A stretch of DNA of 64,000 bases from Marinobacter daqiaonensis. Its GTDB lineage: Bacteria; Pseudomonadota; Gammaproteobacteria; Pseudomonadales; Oleiphilaceae. Positions 7,799 to 15,881 of this stretch are shown piece after piece. The position numbers and the translations under genes are program-made. The DNA lies in assembly GCF_900115285.1 (NCBI RefSeq), contig NZ_FOYW01000004.1, positions 62,001 through 126,000 on the forward strand, given 5' to 3'. The first letter of the stretch is position 1, and every line of letters starts with the position of its first letter. The notes below the pieces were generated by a model. It had not been told where the DNA came from and searched no databases. It saw only the letters and a program-made list of their open reading frames with translations.

Positions 7799-8674
7799 CT
7801 ATTTACCTGCGCTCGACCAGCCATCGGTGGATGATGCCTTCTTCTCAATCCCGTTTTCCGCCCAGAAGGTCCTGTTTTCCTTCACGGCCTTGCGGATGGC
7901 CCGATTCTTCGCCCAGATCTCCGGTTTGGAGTAGCCACGGGCATGATCCAGATGCAGGCACACGGTACTGTAGCGGATCTGCTTGGACTTATGACCAAAG
8001 TTCCACAGGCGTTCGCCCAGTTCCCGGTCCAGGCCGCCATACTGCATGTCTTCATTGAAACCATTCACCGCAATCAGGTCCCTGGTCCAGGTGGAGCTGT
8101 TCATGCCGTTCCAGCTCGCGGCCGCGGGGGTGACGGCGTTCAGCACCTTCCGGAGCAGGGTCGACCGCGACAGCTTCCAGAGCTTGTGGGATTTGGGCTG
8201 CCCATTGGCCACCAGCCACTCGGGATCAAAGATGACGCCGGTGCGGATATCCTCGTCGGATATTTTCTCGGAGACCGGCAGGGTGAGCTTGATGTAGCCA
8301 CCTGACAGGAAGTATCCCGGCTCGGCCAGATGCCGGTGAGTCGCGATAAAATCCGGCTCGGGAATGCAGTCGCCGTCGGTAAAGATCAGGTAATCACATT
8401 CGGTTTGCCGGATGGCCTTGTTGAGTATCTCGCACTTGCGGAAGCCCTTGTCCTCGTGCCATACGTGGTCTAAAGGCACAATGCCCCGCTTCCTGAACTG
8501 TTCGATCACTTCACGGGTATCATCGGTGGAGCCATCGTCCGCAACAATAACGCGGAAATCCTTGTCGGTCTGGTTCTCATAGCCCGTCAGCACCTTGTCG
8601 AGCCAGGCAGGGGAGTTGTAGGTGGTAATCACCACCCCTATGGACCGGGGCTGCTGGGTATCATTCGAAGGCAT
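7799..8674 (-). CDS. Family 2 glycosyltransferase
   Basis: The 291-residue protein is a GT-A fold family 2 enzyme. VVITTYNSP begins at residue 14, VADDGSTDDT is near residue 44 and FTDGDCIPEPDF near residue 97 supplies the DxD metal motif. A C-terminal galactosyltransferase-like segment carries GGLDRELGERL near residue 218. It has no membrane segment, so it should act at the cytoplasmic face on a nucleotide-sugar donor. It belongs to the same minus-strand run as its neighbours. Similar proteins are found in LPS core loci of marine gammaproteobacteria. The exact sugar cannot be assigned. Confidence 0.8.
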   Translation of the reverse strand: MPSNDTQQPRSIGVVITTYNSPAWLDKVLTGYENQTDKDFRVIVADDGSTDDTREVIEQFRKRGIVPLDHVWHEDKGFRKCEILNKAIRQTECDYLIFTDGDCIPEPDFIATHRHLAEPGYFLSGGYIKLTLPVSEKISDEDIRTGVIFDPEWLVANGQPKSHKLWKLSRSTLLRKVLNAVTPAAASWNGMNSSTWTRDLIAVNGFNEDMQYGGLDRELGERLWNFGHKSKQIRYSTVCLHLDHARGYSKPEIWAKNRAIRKAVKENRTFWAENGIEKKASSTDGWSSAGK

Positions 8675-8774
8675 AGATTTCCGGACGGGTCTGCGTGACT
8701 TGGGACAGGGTCATAGTATACACGTGGGTCCTGTTTGATGCGTGTCAGGGAATTCGCGGAGGGCGGGTCTCACC

Positions 8775-9686
8775 TTATTTACAGAGTTTGTCCGGATTGT
8801 AGGGGTTTACTTCCCCGGGCGAACGATGCCGGAAGCGTTTGTACTCCCACTGGTACTGTTCCGGAATCTCCCGCACACAATTTTCGACCGAAAGGTTCAG
8901 GGCGGTCACAGCCTCCACCGGGTCGGCGCTGTCGATTCCCGGCTCGGTGGATCGAATCACGATGCGGAACCCCTCACCGTCTTTCAGCCGCTCGGCAAAG
9001 GTGGTGAAGGAAGCCGCCCCCGACTTGGCGATCATTTTCGATGCCAGGGTCATGGTGCGGACATTGATGCCGAAGAAAGGCCCGAAGGCATAGCCGCTCT
9101 TCTTGTCCGGGCTCTGGTCCGGAAGGATGCCAGCCACGTGCCCCTCTTTGAGCAGCTTGACCATTCGCGCCAGCCCACGGCGATCCCCCCGGACCAGCAC
9201 GGAGCCGGCACGTTCCCGTGCCTGGATCATGTAGTCCTCGAAGTCGGGCAGATTCGGTGGGCTGTACAGGGCGGCCATCCGGTAGCGAGAGGAAAAATAG
9301 ATCCCCGCCAGCTCCCAGTTGCCCAGATGAGGAGCAAGCAGAACGACACCCTTGCCGGCGGCAAGGGCATCATCAATCAACTCCAGACCTTTTACCTCGC
9401 GAACGAGGTCGAGACACCGCTCCACAGGCCATTCCCACATCAGGGGGATTTCCAGAAACGTCTGACCGGTATGGCGAAGGCTGGAGCGAATGAGCCTTTG
9501 GCGCTGGTCTTCGGTCAGCTCAGGGAAGCACAGGCTGATATTGGCGGTTGTAACCTGTTTGGAGCGGGAAGGGAGCCACCAGCTGAGCGAGCCCAGGATG
9601 CGGCCAAGTCGTTGCGCCATATGAAGGGAAAGTTTGCCGGCCCAGCGCAGGGCGAACACGGCGAACGAGGTCTTGGTAAGCGCCAT
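8775..9686 (-). CDS. LpxL/HtrB-family lipid A acyltransferase (HX4E type)
   Basis: The 303-residue protein belongs to the lysophospholipid/lipid A acyltransferase family (LpxL, LpxM, HtrB). It has a short hydrophobic N-terminus, the catalytic HLGNWE motif (HX4E) near residue 120, and the later segments LVRGDRRGLARMVKLLKEG and GILPDQSPDKKSGYAFGPFFG typical of the family. It transfers a secondary acyl chain from acyl-ACP to Kdo-lipid A on the inner membrane. It is one of two such genes in this run; the other, at 13485-14474, has HX4D. No clear Shine-Dalgarno sequence precedes the ATG. Confidence 0.85.
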   Translation of the reverse strand: MALTKTSFAVFALRWAGKLSLHMAQRLGRILGSLSWWLPSRSKQVTTANISLCFPELTEDQRQRLIRSSLRHTGQTFLEIPLMWEWPVERCLDLVREVKGLELIDDALAAGKGVVLLAPHLGNWELAGIYFSSRYRMAALYSPPNLPDFEDYMIQARERAGSVLVRGDRRGLARMVKLLKEGHVAGILPDQSPDKKSGYAFGPFFGINVRTMTLASKMIAKSGAASFTTFAERLKDGEGFRIVIRSTEPGIDSADPVEAVTALNLSVENCVREIPEQYQWEYKRFRHRSPGEVNPYNPDKLCK

Positions 9687-9779
9687 AGGAAATCAGAATC
9701 CGATACCGGTAACAGGCTGAGGGGAAACTATCACCAATGCGGAGGGTGGGCAAGTCCCGGAGCGCTCGCTTAGCTGTCA

Positions 9780-10448
9780 TCAAAGGTGTTGCTCTTTTTC
9801 CCAGGCGGTTTGGCGTCCCGTCACCTCCCACTGGATGCGCTTGCGAAAACGTCGGATTCTGCGATCAGTGTAACGGTTGCGCCACTGGGGAATGGCCGCG
9901 AGCCGACTGGGCACAGCGGGCGCTCCCAACCCATCCACAAGAATCAGCTCCGGAGAACCACCGCGCCGCGTGACGACGAGATTATGGGGCAGCAGATTGC
10001 GGGTAAGGATGCCGGTGGTTCTCAGCCAGTCACAGAAACGCTCGATGGCGGGCTGTATCGTCGGAGTGACGCCCTGCATGATCAGCCAGCTTTCAAGGGT
10101 CGCTGCTGGCATTCCATCCTCTTCCAGTATCAGCTCGCTTTCGTTGGCAAGGCCAAGCGTCGTGGGAACCTGACCGTAGAACCGGGGCAGATGTTGCCAG
10201 GCAAGATCCGCCTGTCCACTTGACAGCAGCCGGCGTATGGCGGTTTGCTGATGAGCCAGGATTTCCTGTCGGTTGTCATCCAGCCGTTGCCTGCCAAGCG
10301 CTTTCTTCCAGGCGGGCTGGCGCCGGAACCGTGCCTCGATGTTTTCCGGGCGGATCACCTTCAGGCACCGGTCTGGCTGGTCCGGGTGGCGGTAGCAGTG
10401 CCGGTTGGACCCGGAGGCAAATGGCACATGCCCGCGGAGGTCGATCAC
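9780..10448 (-). CDS. YrbL-family kinase-like protein
   Basis: The 222-residue protein matches the YrbL family of small kinase-like proteins. It has an N-terminal SGSNRHCYRHPDQPDRCLKV segment, equivalent to the nucleotide-binding loop with the conserved Lys. A degenerate catalytic loop LLPHNLVV is near residue 159, and LVDGLG near residue 173 stands in place of DFG. E. coli YrbL is PhoP-regulated and of unclear function. Here the gene overlaps the preceding glycosyltransferase by four bases inside an LPS-core run, so a role in phosphorylating core sugar is a reasonable inference, not a demonstrated one. Confidence 0.7.
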   Translation of the reverse strand: MIDLRGHVPFASGSNRHCYRHPDQPDRCLKVIRPENIEARFRRQPAWKKALGRQRLDDNRQEILAHQQTAIRRLLSSGQADLAWQHLPRFYGQVPTTLGLANESELILEEDGMPAATLESWLIMQGVTPTIQPAIERFCDWLRTTGILTRNLLPHNLVVTRRGGSPELILVDGLGAPAVPSRLAAIPQWRNRYTDRRIRRFRKRIQWEVTGRQTAWEKEQHL

Positions 10449-11470
10449 GACATGAGCTCCCTGTAGAGAGCCAGGCTCTGGTCCGCCATGGCGTCGAGGG
10501 TCAGTTGTTCCCTGGCTCGTGCTCGTGGAATCTCCAGTAGATGAAGATTGTCATCCAGCCGGTTCATTGTCATAGCGAGCGCTTCGGGGGCCTCAGTAGG
10601 GGCGATCAGTTCAGGGGGAAGAAACTCGTTGGCCACGGGCACATCGGTGGCGACCAACGGGATGCCCGCCAACATCGCTTCGGCAAAGACATAGGAGAAT
10701 CCCTCCCTGCGGGAGGAGATCACCAGGCGATCACACCGGGCCATCAGGGTAGCTACCTGGTCACTGTGGCCCAGGAGTCGGATCCGTTCCTGCTGACCTG
10801 TTTCCTCGATCAGCCGGGTCAGCTGTGGTCGCTGCGGGCCCTCACCGGCAATCCAGAGGGTGCCGGGAACATTCTTGAAGGCTCTGACCAGGATGTCGAA
10901 GCCCTTGGCCGGCACCAGCCGACCCACGGCGAGCCAAAGTGGCGGATTTCCAATGGCCGGTAAGCGATCGCCCAGGGCGGGTGTTGGCGCAGGCAGAATG
11001 CCGTTATAGATCACCCTGGTATTGACGTAGCCAATATCCCTTGCAAGGGCATGGCTGACGGCAATTACCGTCTTGAAAGGCCCCGGGCCGGGGTATCGTG
11101 ATTTGAATCCGTGCAGGGTGGCGACATAATGTGGGCGGCGGGCAAAAGGTGCAATCGCAGCGATCAGCTGGGCGGCCTTGGTGCCCTGGGCATGGACGAT
11201 GTCGTAATCGCGATGGGCAATAAGTCTCAGCAGCCGCCAGAGGAGGCGAGGGCTTCGCCGGGACGCTGCCGCGGGGATGGCTTCCCGGCCAACCTTGTCA
11301 GGCAGGTGCGAGTGATAGGCGGGGTCCGATGCCAGGCAGATGTCCAGTCCCCGCTCGGACAGCGCCGACGCCAGTTCCACGGTATGCTTTTCCATGCCAC
11401 CGAATTCGCCGGTCCCTGTGGCCATCACCATCAGGACCCGCAACCGGTTTTTGGCTGGCGTCCTAGTCAC
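10445..11470 (-). CDS. Family 4 glycosyltransferase (LPS core type)
   Basis: The 341-residue GT-B enzyme has the glycine-rich acceptor loop GTGEFGGMEKHTVELASALS at about residues 19-38 and the donor-site signature SSRREGFSYVFAEAMLAGIP (E(x7)E) around 251-270. It therefore uses a nucleotide-activated sugar with retention of configuration. It overlaps the upstream gene by eight bases and the downstream YrbL-type gene by four, so the three are tightly coupled. It resembles the WaaG-like transferases of LPS core loci. Donor and linkage are not inferable from the sequence. Confidence 0.82.
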   Translation of the reverse strand: MTRTPAKNRLRVLMVMATGTGEFGGMEKHTVELASALSERGLDICLASDPAYHSHLPDKVGREAIPAAASRRSPRLLWRLLRLIAHRDYDIVHAQGTKAAQLIAAIAPFARRPHYVATLHGFKSRYPGPGPFKTVIAVSHALARDIGYVNTRVIYNGILPAPTPALGDRLPAIGNPPLWLAVGRLVPAKGFDILVRAFKNVPGTLWIAGEGPQRPQLTRLIEETGQQERIRLLGHSDQVATLMARCDRLVISSRREGFSYVFAEAMLAGIPLVATDVPVANEFLPPELIAPTEAPEALAMTMNRLDDNLHLLEIPRARAREQLTLDAMADQSLALYRELMS

Positions 11471-12566
11471 GTTTCAGGACCCACTGGTAGACATTCAGGG
11501 TTGCGTCGACCTGAGCCTTCAGATGGAACCGCTCTGGCAGCACGATAGGGTGCTCGGTTTCAGTCAGCAGTTCCATCACTCGTCGGGCGAACTCACTGGT
11601 ATCGTCGGGAGTCACCAGACCCTTTGGAAAGCATGCCTGCAGGGTCTCGGCGGCTCCGCCCCGGTTGAAGGCCGCCACGGGCGTACCGGACGCCAGCGCT
11701 TCGGTTACGGTGCGGCCAAAGGGTTCGGGCTTGGTGGACATGTGGCACACCACGTCAGCGATCAGGTAAAGGTCGGCCATGTCGTTGCGCTGCCCCGCAA
11801 AGGTGACGTGATCGTCCAGTCCGAGCCGGTGGCGGTGCTGTTCCAGCTCCCGCAGGAAGTGCTCCTTGCCCGGCTCGGCGCCGCCGACAATCAGGCCGTG
11901 ACATTCAGGATGGTGGCGGATGATTTCGGCCATCGCCTCCAGGAACAGAGTCTGACCCTTCCACCGGGAAATCCGGCCCGGCATCATGATCAGGCGCTTG
12001 CCACGAAGAGCCGGGAAATCATGGTAAAACCCGTTTATCCGGTCTGCGTCGGGTTCGCGCTCCCGGAAGGTATTCACGTCAACCCCACGCTGGATGACCG
12101 TCAGGCGCTCCGGCTCCACTGCAAAATTTGCCAGCACATAGTCACGAACGCATTCGGAAATGGCAATGACGTGGTCAGCCCGGGCCATGACGGCACTGTA
12201 GGGGTTGACGGAGTACATGCCATGGAAAGTCGAGACCAGGGCAGGCCGCTGATCTTTCGGAAGGCCTTTCCAGGCCAGACGGGTAATCCAGGCGGGCATG
12301 CGCGAGCGCACATGGACCACGTCTGGCTCTATCTCCCGAAGCAGGCGGCGCATTGGCAGAATCTGGCCAAAGGAAGCCAGTGATTTCCGGTGTACGGGGA
12401 GGGTGACGTGGGTACTGCCCTGGGCTTCCAGCTCGCGAATCTTGGGTCCCCCCTGGGAGACTACAAAGGACTCGTGACCTCGGCGTACCAGTTCCGCGGC
12501 AAACTCGACGGTGCCCCGCTCCACGCCCCCGCTGTATAAGGCTGGCAATACCTGGAGGACTCTCAT
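11463..12566 (-). CDS. Family 4 glycosyltransferase (LPS core type), second copy
   Basis: The 367-residue GT-B enzyme starts with VLQVLPALYSGGVERGTVEF, the glycine-rich N-terminal loop. Its middle domain begins with MMPGRISRWKGQTLFLEAM near residue 194, and the donor motif [18 protein letters not shown] is near 284. It starts with ATG at 12566, overlapping the ELM1-family stop as ATGA. It is distinct in sequence from the neighbouring family 4 enzyme, so each probably adds a different core sugar. Close relatives are usually found beside waaA and lipid A acyltransferase genes, as here. Confidence 0.82.
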   Translation of the reverse strand: MRVLQVLPALYSGGVERGTVEFAAELVRRGHESFVVSQGGPKIRELEAQGSTHVTLPVHRKSLASFGQILPMRRLLREIEPDVVHVRSRMPAWITRLAWKGLPKDQRPALVSTFHGMYSVNPYSAVMARADHVIAISECVRDYVLANFAVEPERLTVIQRGVDVNTFREREPDADRINGFYHDFPALRGKRLIMMPGRISRWKGQTLFLEAMAEIIRHHPECHGLIVGGAEPGKEHFLRELEQHRHRLGLDDHVTFAGQRNDMADLYLIADVVCHMSTKPEPFGRTVTEALASGTPVAAFNRGGAAETLQACFPKGLVTPDDTSEFARRVMELLTETEHPIVLPERFHLKAQVDATLNVYQWVLKRD

Positions 12567-13492
12567 GTCCGGCCTCGCACCAGGCCCCGTTCCATCAACC
12601 AGCGGGCCGCCCGGTCGGCTTCCCAGAGTTTTGGCTGTGGCGGATTGGTTTCCGTCATCATGGCGAGCCCTCCCTTGTAGCTGTGAACCAGGTCCTTCTC
12701 CAGAAACCGGCGAACTCCCAAGGCGACCCTGCTGCCCTTGTTCGGTGGAAGTTCCAGCAGGGCGGTGGGAACGCCGGCGGTTAGGGTTTCGCTCAGCATT
12801 GAGCTGGAATCCGGCGTGACCCAGGCCATGCGTGACGTTGCCAGCTGGTGGCTCAGCCAGTCTTCATGGGTGCGGGTGTGGTCTACCACCTTTATTTTTT
12901 GACTCTCAAGCCCTTCCAGTTGCGTCGTCAGACTGGCCGGTGTGCGGCGGGAGTTGCTGATGGTCCAGGACCAGTCCGGATGGCGTGCCACGAGTTGTCT
13001 CAGCTGTGACATCACTGCTGCAGCCTGCCAGTCAAAATGAGGAGAAGGGCCGCCGATCAGCACCAGCGCCTCCTTTTTCAGGGTCAACCGGGCCAGTGGC
13101 ACCATCCGGTTGAGTGTGCCCTCAGTTGCGAGCACCCGTTGGTGCTCCGGCAGTCCATCGTGGATTGGCGCGATCACCGCATCCACAAGAAAGCGTGGAA
13201 AATTCGGCCTCATCAGTACAACGGTGCGGCCCCTGCGCCTCAGGGATAAAAGGAGCCTGTGAGTGCGGGAGCCAGCGGCAATAATCAGGTCCGGTTCCGG
13301 CAACTGGTTCGTCATGGGAGCAGCCCATCCGAACAGAGACCTGAAAAGCCCCGTTCTCTCAGACCCGGCTTCCACCCAGTGGGTCGAAGCGCCTGCCAAT
13401 ACCCGGAGCCGATTGGCCAGGCCGCGGAGCTGATTGAGATGGCCCGGCTTGTTGTCTGTCAGCAGCCATATAACGGGGCTCTGCTCAGTCAT
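12563..13492 (-). CDS. ELM1-family protein (DUF1022)
   Basis: I place the start at ATG 13492, where the protein begins MTEQSPVIWLLTDNKPGHLN, the conserved N-terminus of the mitochondrial-fission ELM1-like family (309 residues). The long open frame upstream of it is the shadow of the acyltransferase gene. Other family features are PDLIIAAGSRTHRLLLSLRR, LIGGPSPHFDW, and TPDSSSMLSETLTAGVP near residue 228, which is reminiscent of a GT-B sugar-nucleotide site. The bacterial function is not established. Genomic context with LPS core genes suggests a glycosyltransferase-like role. It overlaps genes on both sides by 4 and 8 bases. Confidence 0.75.
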   Translation of the reverse strand: MTEQSPVIWLLTDNKPGHLNQLRGLANRLRVLAGASTHWVEAGSERTGLFRSLFGWAAPMTNQLPEPDLIIAAGSRTHRLLLSLRRRGRTVVLMRPNFPRFLVDAVIAPIHDGLPEHQRVLATEGTLNRMVPLARLTLKKEALVLIGGPSPHFDWQAAAVMSQLRQLVARHPDWSWTISNSRRTPASLTTQLEGLESQKIKVVDHTRTHEDWLSHQLATSRMAWVTPDSSSMLSETLTAGVPTALLELPPNKGSRVALGVRRFLEKDLVHSYKGGLAMMTETNPPQPKLWEADRAARWLMERGLVRGRT

Positions 13493-14474
13493 GATGGGTG
13501 TGCTTCTTCTGGCTACCGCCGGTTTTGCCGTACTTACCATAGAAATCAGGATCGTCCTGATTGGGACGGGTCTTGAAACGGCGATGCATCCAGAGGTACT
13601 GATCGGGGTGGCGTCGGATTTCCTGCTCGATGGTCTGGTTGACCCGGGTTGCATCTTCCAGGTCATCGCCGGTGGGAAAATCGTCCAGAGCAGGGTGAAA
13701 GTAAACGTCGTATCCCAAGCTGTTTTCCCGACGGAAGTGGCTAAAAGGCATGACCGCGCACCCACTGCGCTCCGCAATTCGGGACGTCGCAGTGATGCTG
13801 CCCGTGGGAATATTGAAGAAAGGAGCAAAAACGATGCCCTTGCGGCCGTAGTCCTGATCGGTGGCATACCAGACGGTGCGATTCATTTTCAGACGCTTCA
13901 GCAGGCCCCTGAGGTCCTTCGAATCAAGCACCACACCGTAGTGCCGTTGCCTGGCCCGGGTCATTACCGCGTTCATCAGGGGGTTGTTGTGGTCACGCTG
14001 CATGACATCCGCCTCCATGAGTTGCGTTGCCAGACAGCCACCCATGTCCAGGGTGCTGTAGTGGCCGCCGATCAGGAGTATGCCCTTGCCCCTGGCCAGT
14101 GCCTGTTCGTGGTGCTCCAGCCCATGAACTGTAGTGATGTCCATCAGGACGCCCGGATCCCGAAACCAGGCCAGGCCGATTTCCATCATGCCAATGCCAT
14201 TGGCATGGAAACTCTTGCGGACAAGACGCTTCTGTTCCGGCTCCGACAATTCGGGAAAGCAAAGCCGTATATTGACCTCGGTAATGTGCCGGCGCTTGGG
14301 GATGCAGCGCCAGGCCATCTCGCCTATCAGTTTACCAAGCCCCCATTGCCAGCGAAGGGGAAGGTGGGCCAACAGCCACATCATGCCGAGCCCCAGCCAG
14401 GTGGGCCACCAGCGGGGATGGAGGTAATGGCTGTAATCCAGGTCCCGTTCCTGTTTCCGGTGTTTATGTTTCAC
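13485..14474 (-). CDS. LpxL/LpxM-family lipid A acyltransferase (HX4D type)
   Basis: The 329-residue protein belongs to the lipid A secondary acyltransferase family. A hydrophobic segment WLGLGMMWLLAHLPL lies near residues 26-40, NIRLCFPELSE near 68, and the catalytic motif HYSTLD (HX4D) near 139. YATDQDYGRKGIVFAPFFNI is near 203, close to the LpxL consensus of E. coli. The basic, His-rich ends (MKHKHRK and KKHTHHD) are unusual. It is the first gene of the minus-strand run and is divergent from waaA, so the 120-bp spacer 14475-14594 probably holds both promoters. The sequence cannot tell which acyl position it fills. Confidence 0.85.
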   Translation of the reverse strand: MKHKHRKQERDLDYSHYLHPRWWPTWLGLGMMWLLAHLPLRWQWGLGKLIGEMAWRCIPKRRHITEVNIRLCFPELSEPEQKRLVRKSFHANGIGMMEIGLAWFRDPGVLMDITTVHGLEHHEQALARGKGILLIGGHYSTLDMGGCLATQLMEADVMQRDHNNPLMNAVMTRARQRHYGVVLDSKDLRGLLKRLKMNRTVWYATDQDYGRKGIVFAPFFNIPTGSITATSRIAERSGCAVMPFSHFRRENSLGYDVYFHPALDDFPTGDDLEDATRVNQTIEQEIRRHPDQYLWMHRRFKTRPNQDDPDFYGKYGKTGGSQKKHTHHD

Positions 14475-14594
14475 TTTGCTGCAGGTCCTGCCAGTATCTG
14501 AATCCGCGAGTTTATCAGGGCTTGTTTGGCAGTGTCAGTGGCACTGTCGCTCCTATTGGTTAGAATGGCCGTCGAAATCCATCGCGGAGCCCGC

Positions 14595-15881
14595 ATGCTG
14601 CACTTTCTCTATTCACAATGTTTCCGGCTGATCCTGCCCTTTGTCCTGTTGCGGCTCTGGTGGCAATCGCGCCGCAATGGTGGCGCTGCAAACGGCTGGC
14701 GACAGCGTCTGGGCTTCGTGCCTGCGATGTCGGAGCCGGTCATCTGGGTTCACGCCGTGTCAGTGGGAGAGACCATAGCAGCGGGGCCCCTGGTCAAGGC
14801 CCTGTTGGAACGGCGGCCGGACATTCCCATCCTCATGACCGCCATGACCGCGACCGGCTCGGGCCAGGCCAGGGCGATGTTCGGAGACCGGGTGCTTTAT
14901 GCGTATTCGCCCTACGACACGCCGGGCTCGGTCAGGCGTTTTGTTCGCCGCGTGCACCCCTGCGCGCTGGCGATCATGGAAACGGAGCTCTGGCCCAATC
15001 TGATCCGGGAAGTGAGTCAGCGTCGGTGCCCGGTGTTCCTGGTCAATGCGCGACTGTCCGCGCGCTCAGCGAAGGGATATCGACGGGTCGGGTCCTGGGT
15101 CAAGACCATATTGGGACGCCTGGACTGGATTGCGGCACAGGCGGATGAAGACGCACGCCGGTTTCTGACGATCGGTGCCCGGGAAGAGGCGGTATCCGTG
15201 ACCGGAAGCATAAAGTTTGACGTGGATATCACCCCTGACGTCCGTCGCCGCGCAGCGGATCTTCGCCAGTGGATCGGTGGCCGGCCTGTCTGGATCGCGG
15301 CAAGTACCCACGATGGAGAGGATGAGCAGTTACTGGCCGCCCATGCCAGGGTGCTCCAGTCCACCCCTGGGGCCCTGCTGATCATCGTGCCCCGTCACCC
15401 GGAGCGGTTTGATGCAGTGGCGGATCTGACCCGGAAGAAGGGATTTACCCTCGCCCGCAGGAGCGCCGATGAGGCGGTGGCGGGAGCCCAGGTTTACCTG
15501 GGCGATACCATGGGAGAGCTGCTGGTGATGTACGGGGCGGCGAATGTGGCGTTCGTGGGCGGGTCGTTGATAGAGCGGGGGGGGCATAATCCCCTGGAGC
15601 CGGCGGGTTGGGGGATCCCGGTGATTTCCGGCCCCCACGTCTTCAACTTTGAGACGATCTATCGCCAGCTGGACAGGGGCCAGGGCCTGGTTCGAATATC
15701 TCAGGAGCAGGAGCTGGCAAACGAGGTTATCCGGTTGCTGGTGAATCCGGAGGAGGCAGAAGCCGTCGGTCGGGCCGCCCTGGCGGTGGTTGAAGCCAAT
15801 CGCGGCGCCCTTGATCGTGTGGTGGAAGGCATCCTCAGCCGCCTGAAAACGGCTGAGGCTCAAAACGATTTGCGTCGTTAG
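14595..15881 (+). CDS. waaA: 3-deoxy-D-manno-octulosonic acid transferase WaaA (KdtA)
   Basis: The 428-residue protein is a GT30 Kdo transferase that adds Kdo to lipid IVA at the inner membrane. I chose ATG 14595 because GGAG stands six bases upstream and the resulting N-terminus (LHFLYSQCFRLILPFVLLRL) gives the expected membrane anchor. Family blocks include WVHAVSVGETIAAGPLVKAL near residue 53, the active-site Glu in ETELWPNLI near 133, and GGSLIERGGHNPLEPAGWG near 322. The stop overlaps the convergent tolC stop by four bases, with no terminator between them. Confidence 0.94.
   Translation: MLHFLYSQCFRLILPFVLLRLWWQSRRNGGAANGWRQRLGFVPAMSEPVIWVHAVSVGETIAAGPLVKALLERRPDIPILMTAMTATGSGQARAMFGDRVLYAYSPYDTPGSVRRFVRRVHPCALAIMETELWPNLIREVSQRRCPVFLVNARLSARSAKGYRRVGSWVKTILGRLDWIAAQADEDARRFLTIGAREEAVSVTGSIKFDVDITPDVRRRAADLRQWIGGRPVWIAASTHDGEDEQLLAAHARVLQSTPGALLIIVPRHPERFDAVADLTRKKGFTLARRSADEAVAGAQVYLGDTMGELLVMYGAANVAFVGGSLIERGGHNPLEPAGWGIPVISGPHVFNFETIYRQLDRGQGLVRISQEQELANEVIRLLVNPEEAEAVGRAALAVVEANRGALDRVVEGILSRLKTAEAQNDLRR

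Noticed and set aside
8742..9773. Long plus-strand open frame (343 codons) across the minus-strand acyltransferase gene
   Set aside because: It runs opposite a gene with full LpxL motifs, has the Gly/Arg/Pro/His-rich look of antisense translation in high-G+C DNA, and has no family features.
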